A stretch of 64,000 bases of DNA, from contig NZ_CP119391.1 in the NCBI RefSeq assembly GCF_031886125.1, positions 2,108,001 through 2,172,000 on the forward strand, given 5' to 3'. Under the pieces are notes generated by a model. It saw nothing but the letters and a program-made list of their open reading frames with translations. It was not told where the DNA came from and ran no database searches. Origin of the DNA: Halomonas piscis (GTDB lineage Bacteria; Pseudomonadota; Gammaproteobacteria; Pseudomonadales; Halomonadaceae). Made by a program: the position numbers and the translations under genes. Shown here in pieces: positions 16,640 through 25,538 of this stretch (position 1 is the first letter of the stretch; every line of letters starts with the position of its first letter).

Positions 16640-16858
16640 GGTAGAAACTGAACAAGTCACAATGCCTGTTGTTGAGGGGCGACAGCACCAGTACCGAGCT
16701 TGGCAATGCTGCTGTCGGCAGCCGGTCCAGGCGGTAATGCATGAACGACCACGGCAGCGGCGAGAGTTGTAGTACTAGAGGCTAACTCCCAAGAGCGATG
16801 TTCCTTTTTGTGCCGCTCTCCCCACACACTGGCGCTGCCCCTCGGGCAGCGCTTTTTT
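16640..16858 (+). ncRNA. Candidate structured RNA ending in an intrinsic terminator
   Basis: No protein gene is visible at 16517-16866. CGACAGCA (16680-16687) pairs with TGCTGTCG (16710-16717), AGAGCG (16792-16797) with CGCTCT (16814-16819), and the stretch ends in a strong terminator. It is either an independent small RNA or a very long 3' untranslated region of the Cys-rich gene. No known RNA family is recognised and the 5' end is a guess. Confidence 0.35.
16832..16858 (+). terminator. Strong plus-strand intrinsic terminator
   Basis: GCGCTGCCC (16832-16840), loop CTC, GGGCAGCGC (16844-16852), then T6 (16853-16858). It points on the plus strand and therefore does not serve the YqcC gene on the minus strand. 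The core stem GCGCTGCC/GGCAGCGC is the same as in the minus-strand terminator at 9566-9585. Confidence 0.85.
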
Positions 16859-16866
16859 AGCCGGGC

Positions 16867-17199
16867 TCAGGCCTGGTTGATGACGGCGTCGACCCGCTCG
16901 ACGCTCTGTACCACCAGCAGCTGATCGCTGGCCCGCACGCCTTCCTGCTGCAGATAGGCCTTCACCGCTGGCGCCACCTCGCACTTTTCCGGCAGCGCAG
17001 CGCCCTCTTCAAGGAGTCCGCGCAGCCGCGCGACAAACACGAAGCGCAGCCACTGCGGCAGGGACATGGTATCTATACAAAACGGCTGCCGGCTGGCAAA
17101 CGCCGCCGGTGTCGGCGTCTCCACTCGCCACAAGCCGGCGGTTTTCAGCGTGGCTTCCAGCGCTTCCAGCGCCTGCTCAAGCTCTTGTCGTGTCTTCAT
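16867..17199 (-). CDS. YqcC-family protein (DUF446)
   Basis: 110 residues matching the YqcC family: an N-terminal helix (LEQALEALEATLKTAGLWR), then PFCIDTMSLPQWLRFVFVARL near residues 39-59, which is the family's signature (PFxxDTMxxxxWLQ). It is a small soluble helical protein of unknown role, in other bacteria often near truC/rluD-like pseudouridine synthase genes. None is seen here. Start at 17199 is the only suitable ATG. Confidence 0.85.
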   Translation of the reverse strand: MKTRQELEQALEALEATLKTAGLWRVETPTPAAFASRQPFCIDTMSLPQWLRFVFVARLRGLLEEGAALPEKCEVAPAVKAYLQQEGVRASDQLLVVQSVERVDAVINQA

Positions 17200-17554
17200 G
17201 TAAAGGACTCTTCAGGTAAGGAAAGGACGATAGCGGCAACCATACAAGGGAAGCCGCGCATTGTCCCAGCGCAGACCGACGCTGCCAAGCGTCGACACCC
17301 GGTGCCACGCCATGCGCCGCCGATGTAACGGTGGATAAAGCTTCGAGGCTACCGGGATCGCTCGCCGATTCACAGAAAACCTGAAAGACGCTGTGGATAA
17401 GCTCTGGAAAGATCGCGCAGCGCTCGATTTCCCGGGCGCGAGATGCCGCTGATCAGTTTTTGAACAATGCCGCCCGACCCAGCGTTTTATCGCCAACGGC
17501 TGACACCCGCCGAGCGGCAAGGTAAAGTGCAGGCTTGCAATGCGGAAGGATGCC
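17200..17554. other. 355-bp gene-free interval with two DnaA-box-like sequences
   Basis: TGTGGATAA at 17392-17400 is the complement of the perfect DnaA box TTATCCACA; GGTGGATAA at 17330-17338 differs by one base. They lie 62 bp apart in the same orientation. There is no AT-rich unwinding region or cluster of further boxes, so this is not an origin; the sites could titrate DnaA or be chance. No gene is seen. Confidence 0.3.
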
Positions 17555-18583
17555 ATGCAGCCGATTCAAACCCTGGACGACTTTTTTACCCGTAGCGGGG
17601 CTGCCCTCGCTCTTTACCACATGGGCCGGCGGGTGACGCCCTGCCCGCGCGATACCCTGGCCGCCTTCGAACACGGCAGCGTTCCCTGGCCCGAGCCCTG
17701 GCAAGGGCAGGCGCGCCTGGCGGCGGTGTTTCGCCTGGGCAACATGCCCGATCCCGCCATCTGGTTTTTAAGCCTGCCGCTGGACGAACAGGGCTATCTG
17801 TCGCCGGCTCGGCGGGATGCGTTTCTGCAGCGCCTGCTGGAAACTCTGGGCCGCGATGCCCATCGGGGTGGCGGGGAAAACGGCGACGCCGTCGAGCATC
17901 TGATGCACGACAACCCGCTGGCCTTTACCCCCGATACGACCTTCCAGGCAGTACTCAACGCCCGTGCCACGCGGGATGCCGACCGCCCGCCAAGCCAATA
18001 TCTGGCCGGCGTGAAAGCCTTCATTGAAGGCCGCCACGGCGACTGGGAGTCCCTCGGCCTCCAGGGCCTTGCCGATTACGCCATGCGCCTGGACGAAACC
18101 CGCCAGCATAGCCTGGCGCAAGCGCTTGAAACGCTGCCTGTACAGGTGCTGCGCACGCTTTGCCACTGTCTGGAACACCGTCCGCTGGCCCCGGCGCTGG
18201 TTGCCGCGCTTTGCCAGCGGGGCGAAGCGGCGGCGAACCAGGGGGACGTGGAAACCTTTTGCGCCTGCATCCGCGCCGTCGGCAGCAGCCGGGACACCCA
18301 GGCCGGCGCCTGGTATACCACCCTGCTGGCCGATACCGCTGCCTGCGGCCCGGATACCCTGGCCGCCATGGCCGGCCGCGGCTGGCCGCTGCTGGAAGAC
18401 GGCGAGCGCCTGCCGGCCTTTCTGGCGCGCCTGGCCGAGAACCCGCGCGTCGACTTTGGCGCCGTCGTGCGCGATCTGGCCCTGATTCCCCGTCTGCGGC
18501 TGCCGGTCATTACGCTGCTGCGCGATGCGCCGGAAGGCTCCCGTCTTCATGCGCGGCTGAATGCGCTCACCGGCAACGCCTGA
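17555..18583 (+). CDS. DUF3549 family protein
   Basis: 342 residues from the ATG at 17555. The N-terminal pattern (IQTLDDFFTRSGAALALYHMGRRV, then IWFLSLPLDEQGYL near residue 70) matches DUF3549, found in Pseudomonas and relatives and uncharacterised. No signal peptide or membrane helix. The C-terminal half is helical and Ala/Leu/Arg rich (LGLQGLADYAMRLDE, LRTLCHCLEHRPLAPALVAALC) and looks like helical repeats, possibly a scaffold. The first five codons from 17540 are probably untranslated leader because family members begin close to MxxIxTLxDFF. Confidence 0.75.
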   Translation: MQPIQTLDDFFTRSGAALALYHMGRRVTPCPRDTLAAFEHGSVPWPEPWQGQARLAAVFRLGNMPDPAIWFLSLPLDEQGYLSPARRDAFLQRLLETLGRDAHRGGGENGDAVEHLMHDNPLAFTPDTTFQAVLNARATRDADRPPSQYLAGVKAFIEGRHGDWESLGLQGLADYAMRLDETRQHSLAQALETLPVQVLRTLCHCLEHRPLAPALVAALCQRGEAAANQGDVETFCACIRAVGSSRDTQAGAWYTTLLADTAACGPDTLAAMAGRGWPLLEDGERLPAFLARLAENPRVDFGAVVRDLALIPRLRLPVITLLRDAPEGSRLHARLNALTGNA

Positions 18584-18681
18584 GCGCCGCTGCCGCCCCG
18601 GCACCCTGGCGGGCAACGCCGGCATGACGGCACGGCCACGCTGCTTGACCAGGGAGATTCGATGGTGAAGGAGACGACACT

Positions 18682-19122
18682 GTGAGAGAACTGCCCTATC
18701 AGGCCAAGGCCATCATCGGCCGGCGTGAAATGGTCACGCTGCCGGAACTCGACCTATACTTGTGCTGCAAGGCCGACACCGGTGCGCGCACCTCGGCACT
18801 GCACGCCGAAGACATCGAGGTATTCGATGACGACGACGGGCTTCCCTGGGTACGCTTTGTCACCCGCAGCGGCGGACAGGACACGCCGGCCCGGCAGCTG
18901 ACGCTGCCGCTGCACGACCGGCGCCGGATCACCAGTTCCAACGGCCAGGCCGAATACCGCTACGTGATCCGCACCGTGCTGCAGCTGGGTGAGCTGGCGT
19001 TTCCGGTGGAGCTGACGCTGACCGACCGCCGCCAGATGCGCCACCCCATGCTGCTCGGGCGCCGGGCCATGCGCCGGCTGCTGGTTGCCCCCGGCGCCTC
19101 TTTTTTACACGGCGAGCCCTAG
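18682..19122 (+). CDS. Retropepsin-like protease family protein (RimB-like, PF05618 type)
   Basis: 146 residues starting at GTG (18682), with GGAGA 8-12 bases before. The family, long annotated as ATP-dependent zinc protease, carries an aspartic-protease-like triad: KADTGARTSALHA near residues 31-43. Then come VRFVTRSGG, RRITSSNGQAEYRYVI and a C-terminal HPMLLGRRAM. In pseudomonads a protein of this family (RimB) works with RimK, the glutamate ligase that modifies ribosomal protein S6, and here rimK follows by 39 bp. The partnership is thus supported by context. Biochemical activity is inferred. Confidence 0.78.
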   Translation: MRELPYQAKAIIGRREMVTLPELDLYLCCKADTGARTSALHAEDIEVFDDDDGLPWVRFVTRSGGQDTPARQLTLPLHDRRRITSSNGQAEYRYVIRTVLQLGELAFPVELTLTDRRQMRHPMLLGRRAMRRLLVAPGASFLHGEP

Positions 19123-19161
19123 CGCCACAGCGGCTTGTCCCTCACCAGCCTGGAGTTTCTC

Positions 19162-20070
19162 ATGCGTATTGCCCTGCTATCGCGTAATCGCCGCCTGTAC
19201 TCTACCCAGCGCCTGGTGGAAGCCGCCGAAGCACGCGGGCACAAACCCCGGGTACTGGACACGCTGCGCTGCTATATGAGCATCGCCTCGCACCGTCCCA
19301 CCATCCATTATCGGGGAGAAAACGTCGAGCCGTTCGACGCCGTGATTCCGCGCATCGGCTCATCGGTGACCTTTTACGGCTGCGCCGTGCTGCGCCAGTT
19401 CGAAATGATGGGCACCTATGTGCTCAACGATTCCGTGGCCATTGCCCGCTCCCGGGACAAGCTGCGTTCGCTACAGCTGCTCTCGCGCAAGGGGCTGGGT
19501 CTGCCGGTCACCGGCTTTGCCCATTCCCCCGACGATATTCCCGACCTCATTACCATGGTCAAGGGCGCACCGCTGGTGATCAAGCTTTTGGAGGGCACCC
19601 AGGGGATCGGCGTGGTGCTGGCGGAAACCAATCAGGCAGCGGAGTCGGTCATCCAGGCCTTCATGGGCATGAAAGCCAACATCATGGTGCAGGAATACAT
19701 CCGGGAGGCCAAGGGGGCCGACATCCGCTGTTTCGTGATTGGCGACAAGGTCGTCGCCGCCATGAAGCGCCAGGCCGCCGAGGGCGAGTTCCGCTCCAAC
19801 CTGCACCGCGGCGGCAGCGCCAGCGTGATCCGCATTACGCCCGAGGAGCGCTCCACGGCCATTCGCGCCGCCAGGGCCATGGGGCTGCGCGTGGCCGGCG
19901 TGGATCTTTTGCGCGCCCATCACGGGCCTGTCATCATGGAAGTCAACTCTTCCCCGGGGCTGCGCGGCATCGAGAGCGCCACCGGCCAGGATATCGCCGG
20001 GCTGATCATCGAACACATCGAAAAGAATGCCGCCCCGCGGCGCAAGGCACCGCCACGGCCAAAGGGCTGA
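19162..20070 (+). CDS. rimK: RimK, ATP-grasp alpha-L-glutamate ligase
   Basis: 302 residues from the ATG at 19162 (TGGAG 8 bases upstream). RimK adds glutamate residues to the C-terminus of ribosomal protein S6 and can make poly-glutamate. ATP-grasp features are [15 protein letters not shown] near residue 141, [19 protein letters not shown] near residue 178, and the metal-binding [12 protein letters not shown] near residue 260. The tail is basic ([10 protein letters not shown]). It follows the RimB-like protease gene and precedes a helical-bundle gene; the c-di-GMP enzyme RimA of pseudomonads is not present in this cluster. Confidence 0.93.
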   Translation: MRIALLSRNRRLYSTQRLVEAAEARGHKPRVLDTLRCYMSIASHRPTIHYRGENVEPFDAVIPRIGSSVTFYGCAVLRQFEMMGTYVLNDSVAIARSRDKLRSLQLLSRKGLGLPVTGFAHSPDDIPDLITMVKGAPLVIKLLEGTQGIGVVLAETNQAAESVIQAFMGMKANIMVQEYIREAKGADIRCFVIGDKVVAAMKRQAAEGEFRSNLHRGGSASVIRITPEERSTAIRAARAMGLRVAGVDLLRAHHGPVIMEVNSSPGLRGIESATGQDIAGLIIEHIEKNAAPRRKAPPRPKG

Positions 20071-20158
20071 TATGGCAGGTGAAAAATAAATCGGCGGAGG
20101 GGTGGCAAAACCGCGCCGCCGCCGCCACAATCTGCGTCACCGAAGGAGGTAGACGCTC

Positions 20159-20605
20159 ATGTTTCTCGATAATCGCCAGGTGGCGATGGACAGCGTACTG
20201 GAAGCGCTGGCCGACAGCATCGACTATTTTCAGGATAATATCGAACGCCTGCGGCCCTCGCTGCGCGAAAGCCTGAAACCCCTGTACGAAGAGCGCCTGA
20301 AGCAGATGCACAGCCTGCAGAGCCTGGCGCGCAAGCATCTGAAAATGCTGCCTCGGGATGCCGACGTCGAGCGCGATGACTTCCTCTGGCTGTGGAGCCG
20401 GCTGAAAAGCTTTGTCGGCAACGACAGCCAGGTGCTGATCAACGAGCTATTGGAGCAGGAAAGGGTGCTGATGCAGGCGCTGTCGACGCTTTTTACCCAT
20501 CCGCTACCCGATCCGATAGAGCCGATCATCGAAGACTGCATGAAAGGCTGCCGCCGGCTGATCCGCGAGCTTTACGGGATGCAAAAGCGCAAGGCGCGGC
20601 GTTAA
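20159..20605 (+). CDS. Helical-bundle protein, possibly ferritin-like, unknown function
   Basis: 148 residues, predicted all alpha. Heptad-like Leu spacing and regular Glu/Asp (MDSVLEALADSIDYF, LYEERLKQMHSLQSLARKHL, LINELLEQERVLMQALSTL) suggest a four-helix bundle like the DUF2383/PA2169 group, but I cannot confirm metal ligands. An excellent AAGGAGGT precedes the ATG. It is 88 bp after rimK and may be part of the same transcript. It converges on the SanA-like gene with only 14 bp between. Confidence 0.6.
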   Translation: MFLDNRQVAMDSVLEALADSIDYFQDNIERLRPSLRESLKPLYEERLKQMHSLQSLARKHLKMLPRDADVERDDFLWLWSRLKSFVGNDSQVLINELLEQERVLMQALSTLFTHPLPDPIEPIIEDCMKGCRRLIRELYGMQKRKARR

Positions 20606-20619
20606 AGACCGCCCAGAGC

Positions 20620-21414
20620 TCACTCCCCGGGAGCGGGCAGCACGTCAGCAGCTTCCGGCTCTCCCGGCAGAATGCCATCCAGCGCCTGCTCGCCGGGTAA
20701 GGGCCTGCGTGACCGGGCCTTGTCATCGTCTGCCGGTACACCGACCGCGGGCGCCGGCGATATCGGCTCGGCAGGCCCCAGAAAATACGGCTCGCGCGCC
20801 CAGAGATACAGATCCCCTAGCGTTGCTACCCGGGCAAGGGCCTCGCGCAGCCTGAGCCGCCACTCCCCCTCTACCGCGCCGTCGCTGGACACGCAGCCGG
20901 TCACGTCCATGCCTTTGGCGCGGGCAATGTATATCGCCCTCGGCAAATGCCAGCGCTGGGTAATCAGCGTGGCCCTGTCCAGCTGAAAAACGTCCTGAGC
21001 CCGGGCCAGGGTGTCGAAGGTGCTGAAACCGGCAAAGTCCATGGTCAACCGCTGCGAGGCCACGCCACGGGCGCTGAGGTCCCGCCACATGGCCCGGGGC
21101 TCGTTGTACGAGCGGGTGCGGTTATCCCCGGACAGCAGCAGATGTTCGACCCGGCCGTTTTTCACCAGCCGGGCCGCCGTGTGCATGCGGGCGATGAAGT
21201 GGGGGTTGCGTACGCCGGTGCGCGTCCAGCTCGACGTGCCGAATACCACGCCTACCGGCTGGGCCCGACAGTGATCCACCCGGGAATCGATATACGGAGC
21301 GGTGCGCGTCAGCACCCAGATATTGCCTGCCACCAACAGCAGCACCGCCAGGAGTAACAAGGCGCCCAGCACCATCAGCAGCTGCCTGATCCCGCCGAGC
21401 AGCCGCTGCATCAC
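20620..21414 (-). CDS. SanA/YdcF-like DUF218 membrane protein
   Basis: 264 residues. One N-terminal membrane anchor (residues 10-33) is followed by a DUF218 domain: VGVVFGTSSWTRTGVRNP, HLLLSGDNRTRSYNEP, TLITQRWHLPRAIYIA. SanA in enterics affects envelope permeability and vancomycin tolerance; the domain may handle lipid-linked or cell-wall intermediates. A ~60-residue C-terminal extension rich in Pro, Ala and Glu (from about residue 205) is unusual for the family. It starts 33 bp after the sufT stop on the same strand, so it may ride on the suf transcript. Confidence 0.78.
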   Translation of the reverse strand: MMQRLLGGIRQLLMVLGALLLLAVLLLVAGNIWVLTRTAPYIDSRVDHCRAQPVGVVFGTSSWTRTGVRNPHFIARMHTAARLVKNGRVEHLLLSGDNRTRSYNEPRAMWRDLSARGVASQRLTMDFAGFSTFDTLARAQDVFQLDRATLITQRWHLPRAIYIARAKGMDVTGCVSSDGAVEGEWRLRLREALARVATLGDLYLWAREPYFLGPAEPISPAPAVGVPADDDKARSRRPLPGEQALDGILPGEPEAADVLPAPGE

Positions 21415-21447
21415 CTGACGCGCCTCGCTGGCCGGCGGTTTCGGAGG

Positions 21448-22017
21448 TTAAAACATGCCCAGTTCAAGCTTGGCCTCGTCGCTCATCATCTCCCGGCTCC
21501 AGGGCGGATTGAAGACGATTTCGGTGTGCACTTTCTGGATCTGCGGCGCCCCCAGGATCTTGTTGCGCGCGTCGGCGGCAATCACCTCACCCATGCCGCA
21601 GCCCGGCGCGGTCAGCGTCATGCGGATGGTGACCATGAGCTCGCCGCTGATCAAACGCTCGAAGCGGCAGCCGTAGACCAGCCCCAGCTCGACGATATTC
21701 ACCGGGATCTCGGGGTCAAAGCAGGTGCGCAGCTGATCCCAGACGAACTGCTCGACGGCTTCGTCGTCGGCGTCCTCGGGCAGGGTCGGGCGGGGCAGCG
21801 GCTCAAGCCCCAGAGCGTCAAGATTGCTGCCCTCGATCAGGTACATGCGTCCTTCAAAACCGACGCTCACCGTGCTGCCCTTGGCCTGCATGACGCTGAC
21901 CACGCTGTCTTCTTCCAGGGTCACGGTGTTGCCGAAAGGAATGACGATGCCGTCGACGTCGCGCTGCAGGGGCAGCATCTGGCCGTTTTCCAGCCCGGCA
22001 ATCTGCTCGATATCCAT
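21448..22017 (-). CDS. sufT: SufT, Fe-S cluster assembly/maturation protein (DUF59)
   Basis: 189 residues. An N-terminal part specific to SufT (MDIEQIAGLENGQMLPL ... VSVGFEGRMYLIEG) is followed by a DUF59/MIP18 domain with LRTCFDPEIPVNIVELGLVY and TAPGCGMGEVIA. Cys in TAPGCGMG is the conserved DUF59 cysteine. SufT helps load Fe-S clusters onto target enzymes. It starts 8 bp after the sufS stop with GGAG in the gap and is the last dedicated suf gene of the operon. Confidence 0.92.
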   Translation of the reverse strand: MDIEQIAGLENGQMLPLQRDVDGIVIPFGNTVTLEEDSVVSVMQAKGSTVSVGFEGRMYLIEGSNLDALGLEPLPRPTLPEDADDEAVEQFVWDQLRTCFDPEIPVNIVELGLVYGCRFERLISGELMVTIRMTLTAPGCGMGEVIAADARNKILGAPQIQKVHTEIVFNPPWSREMMSDEAKLELGMF

Positions 22018-22025
22018 AGCGCTCC

Positions 22026-23288
22026 TCAGCGTAGCATGCCAATGACGCGGTTAAGCGCGGCAATAAAGGTATCCACTTCTTCCAGGGTGTTATACGCCGC
22101 AAACGAAGCCCGGCAGGTGGCTTCCACACCGAAATGGTGCAGCAGCGGCTGGGCGCAGTGATGGCCGGTGCGGATCGCCACTCCCAGCTGGTCGATGAGC
22201 AGGCCGATGTCCTGGGAATGCGCGCCTTCCACCACAAACGACAGCACGCCGGCCTTGCCCGGCGCCGTGCCCAGGATGCGCAGGCCGTCAACGTTGCCAA
22301 GGCCCTGGGTTGCGCGCTCCAAAAGCCTCTGCTCCCAGTCGCCAATGGCCCCCGGCCCGACGCTTTGCAGCCATTCGAGCGCGCGCCCCATGGCAATGAC
22401 CTCGGCGATGGCCGGCGTGCCGGCCTCGAACTTGTGGGGGATCTCGGCAAAGGTCGAGCCGTCAAACGACACCGTGGCGATCATCTCGCCGCCGCCCTGC
22501 CAGGGCGGCATGGCCTCGAGCAGCTCGCGCTTGCCGTAAAGCGCACCGACGCCCGTGGGGCCGTAGGCCTTGTGCCCGGAAAACGCATAGAAGTCCGCGT
22601 CGATGGCCTGCACGTCCACCGGCTGATGGGGCACGGCCTGGGCGCCGTCCACCAGGATCAGCGCGCCGGCCTGGTGCGCCGCCGCGGCCATGTCGGCCAC
22701 CGGATTGACGGTGCCAAAGGCGTTGGACACATGGTTGACGGCCACCAGCCGCGTACGCTCGTTCAACAGCTCGCGGTAGGCGGCAAGGTCCAGCGCGCCG
22801 TCATCATCCACCGGGATGACCTTGAGCGTAAAGCCGATCTCCCGGGCCAAAAGCTGCCAGGGGACGATGTTGGAGTGGTGCTCAAGCATCGACACCAGCA
22901 CCTCATCGCCGGGAGCGAGGTTGGCGCGCCCCCAGCTGTTGACTACCAGGTTGATGGCCTCGGTGGTGCCCCGGGTGAAGATGATCTGGCGGGCATCCGC
23001 GGCGTTCAAAAAGCCGCGTACGGTTTCCCGGGTGCCTTCAAAGGCGGCCGTCGCCTCGTCGGCCAGGGTGTGCAGGCCGCGGTGAATATTGGCGTTGTAG
23101 CGACCGTAGTAGTCGTTGAACACGTCAATTACCGGCTGCGGCGTCTGGCTGGTGGCCGCGTTATCCAGGTACACCAGCGCCTTGCCGTGCACCTGGCGTT
23201 CCAGCACGGGAAACTCCTGGCGCAGCCGCACCACGTCATACGGCGCCGCGGCAGTGGCCGGCGCGGCATCGACGATACTCTGAGACAT
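22026..23288 (-). CDS. sufS: SufS, cysteine desulfurase
   Basis: 420 residues from the ATG at 23288 (GAGGAG 7 bases before). PLP enzyme that removes sulfur from cysteine and holds it as a persulfide for cluster assembly. The PLP lysine is in FSGHKAYGPTGVG, other sites are LDNAATSQTP and FTRGTTEAINLV, and the persulfide cysteine is in TGHHCAQPLLHHFG near the C-terminus, with the surrounding RxGHHCA pattern of SufS-type (group II) enzymes. Its usual activator SufE is not in this operon. It starts 88 bp after sufD, across a hairpin-forming spacer. Confidence 0.94.
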   Translation of the reverse strand: MSQSIVDAAPATAAAPYDVVRLRQEFPVLERQVHGKALVYLDNAATSQTPQPVIDVFNDYYGRYNANIHRGLHTLADEATAAFEGTRETVRGFLNAADARQIIFTRGTTEAINLVVNSWGRANLAPGDEVLVSMLEHHSNIVPWQLLAREIGFTLKVIPVDDDGALDLAAYRELLNERTRLVAVNHVSNAFGTVNPVADMAAAAHQAGALILVDGAQAVPHQPVDVQAIDADFYAFSGHKAYGPTGVGALYGKRELLEAMPPWQGGGEMIATVSFDGSTFAEIPHKFEAGTPAIAEVIAMGRALEWLQSVGPGAIGDWEQRLLERATQGLGNVDGLRILGTAPGKAGVLSFVVEGAHSQDIGLLIDQLGVAIRTGHHCAQPLLHHFGVEATCRASFAAYNTLEEVDTFIAALNRVIGMLR

Positions 23289-23326
23289 GCGGCACTCCTC
23301 TTGTGTGGCCCTGGCCATTGCCTCAG

Positions 23327-23350
23327 GGCGCGCCGGCGGGGTGGCGCGCC
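23327..23350 (-). repeat. Hairpin in the sufD-sufS spacer
   Basis: Two copies of GGCGCGCC (23327-23334 and 23343-23350); each is its own complement, so the pair forms an 8-bp stem with an 8-base loop. There is no T-run. It probably affects mRNA stability or relative expression rather than termination. Confidence 0.6.
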
Positions 23351-23376
23351 GTTTCTTCAGCATGGCCGGGCATCGG

Positions 23377-24716
23377 TCAATCGTTCAGCGCCGTGGACGC
23401 CTCGACAAGCCCCACCAGGTTAAAGCGGTCGGGCAGCTTGCCGGCCACCGTCAGCTCGACTCGCTGGGCGATAGCGTCCAGCGCGACCTCTTCAAGCACC
23501 TCGCCGGCAAAGGCCAGCGTCAAAAGCCCCCGAGCCGTCTGCTCGTCCAGCCCCCGGGTGCGCAGGGCAAAGATCGCCTCTTCGTCCAGCTGGCCGGTGG
23601 TGGTGCCGTGCGAGCACTTGACGTCGTCGGCGTAGATCTCAAGCTCCGGCTTGGCGTCGATGTGCGCGCGGTCGGAAAGCAGCAGGTTCTGGTTGCTCTG
23701 ATAGCCTTCGATCTGCTGGCTGTCGCGATGGACATAGACACGGCCGTTGAAGACACCGTGAGCGCGGTCGTCAAGCACGCCCTTGTAGTTCTCGTTGGAA
23801 AACGTCAGCGGCGCATTGTGATTGACCTTGGTATGATTATCCACGTGCTGGCGACCCTGGCCGAAGAACAGCCCGTTGAAGGTCGCCTCGGCACCCTTGC
23901 CGTTGAGGTCGCTGATCAGATCGTTGCGCACCAGCGCCCCGCCGAGATCCATATTGTGCGATACGTAGCGGCTGTCGCGCGCCTGCTCCACGTGGATGCT
24001 GGCGATGTGATAATCCCCCAGCGGCGCTTCCTGAAGCTTGTAGTGGGTAAATATCGCCCCCCGGCCCAAAAACAGTTCGGCGACCAGGTTGGTGAAGTTT
24101 TTCGCCCCGGCGTCGCCGGTATGGTGCTCGATCACGGTCGCTTCGCTGCGCCCGGCAGCTTCCACCAGCACCCGCGGATGGCACATGGTGGGCGCTTCGT
24201 TTTCCCGGGATAAAAACTGCAGCAGAATGGGCTTTTCCACCACGCAGCCGTCGGCCAGGCGAATCACCGCGCCCTCTTCCATAAAGGCGGTGTTGAGCGC
24301 GGTAAATGCGGAAAACTCGACGCCGGTCAGCCGGCCAAGCGGGCCGCCCACGGCTTCGTGGTTCTCCTCGAGCGCCTGGGAAAGCGGCAGCACCTGAACG
24401 CCATTCGGCAAGTCCTGCAGATCGGACAGCGCCGGGGCGTAGACACCGTCGACAAACGTCAGGCGGTGGGCCTCGACGGGCAGCGTCAGCGCGGCCGCAT
24501 TGGCGGGGGAAAACGCGTCGCTGTCGGTCAGGGCAAAGTTGCCCCGGGCGATGTCGCGCACGTTGGTGTATTTCCACTCTTCGTCGCGGCGGGTAGGGAA
24601 GCCCACGGCCTCGAAACGCGCCGCGCCGGCCTGGCGGCGGGCAGCGATCCAGGAGGGCTCCGGCCCGCGCTGGCTATTTCTGGCGTTCAGCGTTTCCAGA
24701 AACGTTAGCGTATCGC

Positions 24717-24720
<4 letters not shown>
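23377..24720 (-). CDS. sufD: SufD, scaffold subunit of SufBCD
   Basis: 447 residues, typical for SufD. Signature parts are WKYTNVRDIARGNF near residue 50, the beta-helix core, VNHNAPLTFSNENYKGVLDD near residue 280, and the C-terminal DVKCSHGTTTGQLDEEAIFALRTRGL. It forms the cluster scaffold with SufB and SufC. Its ATG overlaps the stop of sufC by 4 bases, a sign of translational coupling. Confidence 0.94.
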
Positions 24721-25466
<746 letters not shown>

Positions 25467-25497
25467 GCTGATACCTTGTAAAAAAGATGACCTTGTA

Positions 25498-25519
25498 GCC
25501 GGGCGTTTCGCCGCCCGGC
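25498..25519 (-). repeat. Hairpin in the sufB-sufC spacer
   Basis: GCCGGGCG (25498-25505), loop of six, CGCCCGGC (25512-25519). On the minus strand TACAAGGTCATC and then T6 follow, so it is close to an intrinsic terminator but with the T-run displaced. It may reduce read-through from sufB to sufC or protect the sufB message. Confidence 0.55.
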
Positions 25520-25538
25520 AGCGCCTCGCGCCGGGGCG

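Noticed and set aside
17330..17400. Replication origin
   Set aside because: Only two DnaA-like boxes, no AT-rich unwinding tract, and no dnaA, dnaN, gidA or rpmH genes close by.
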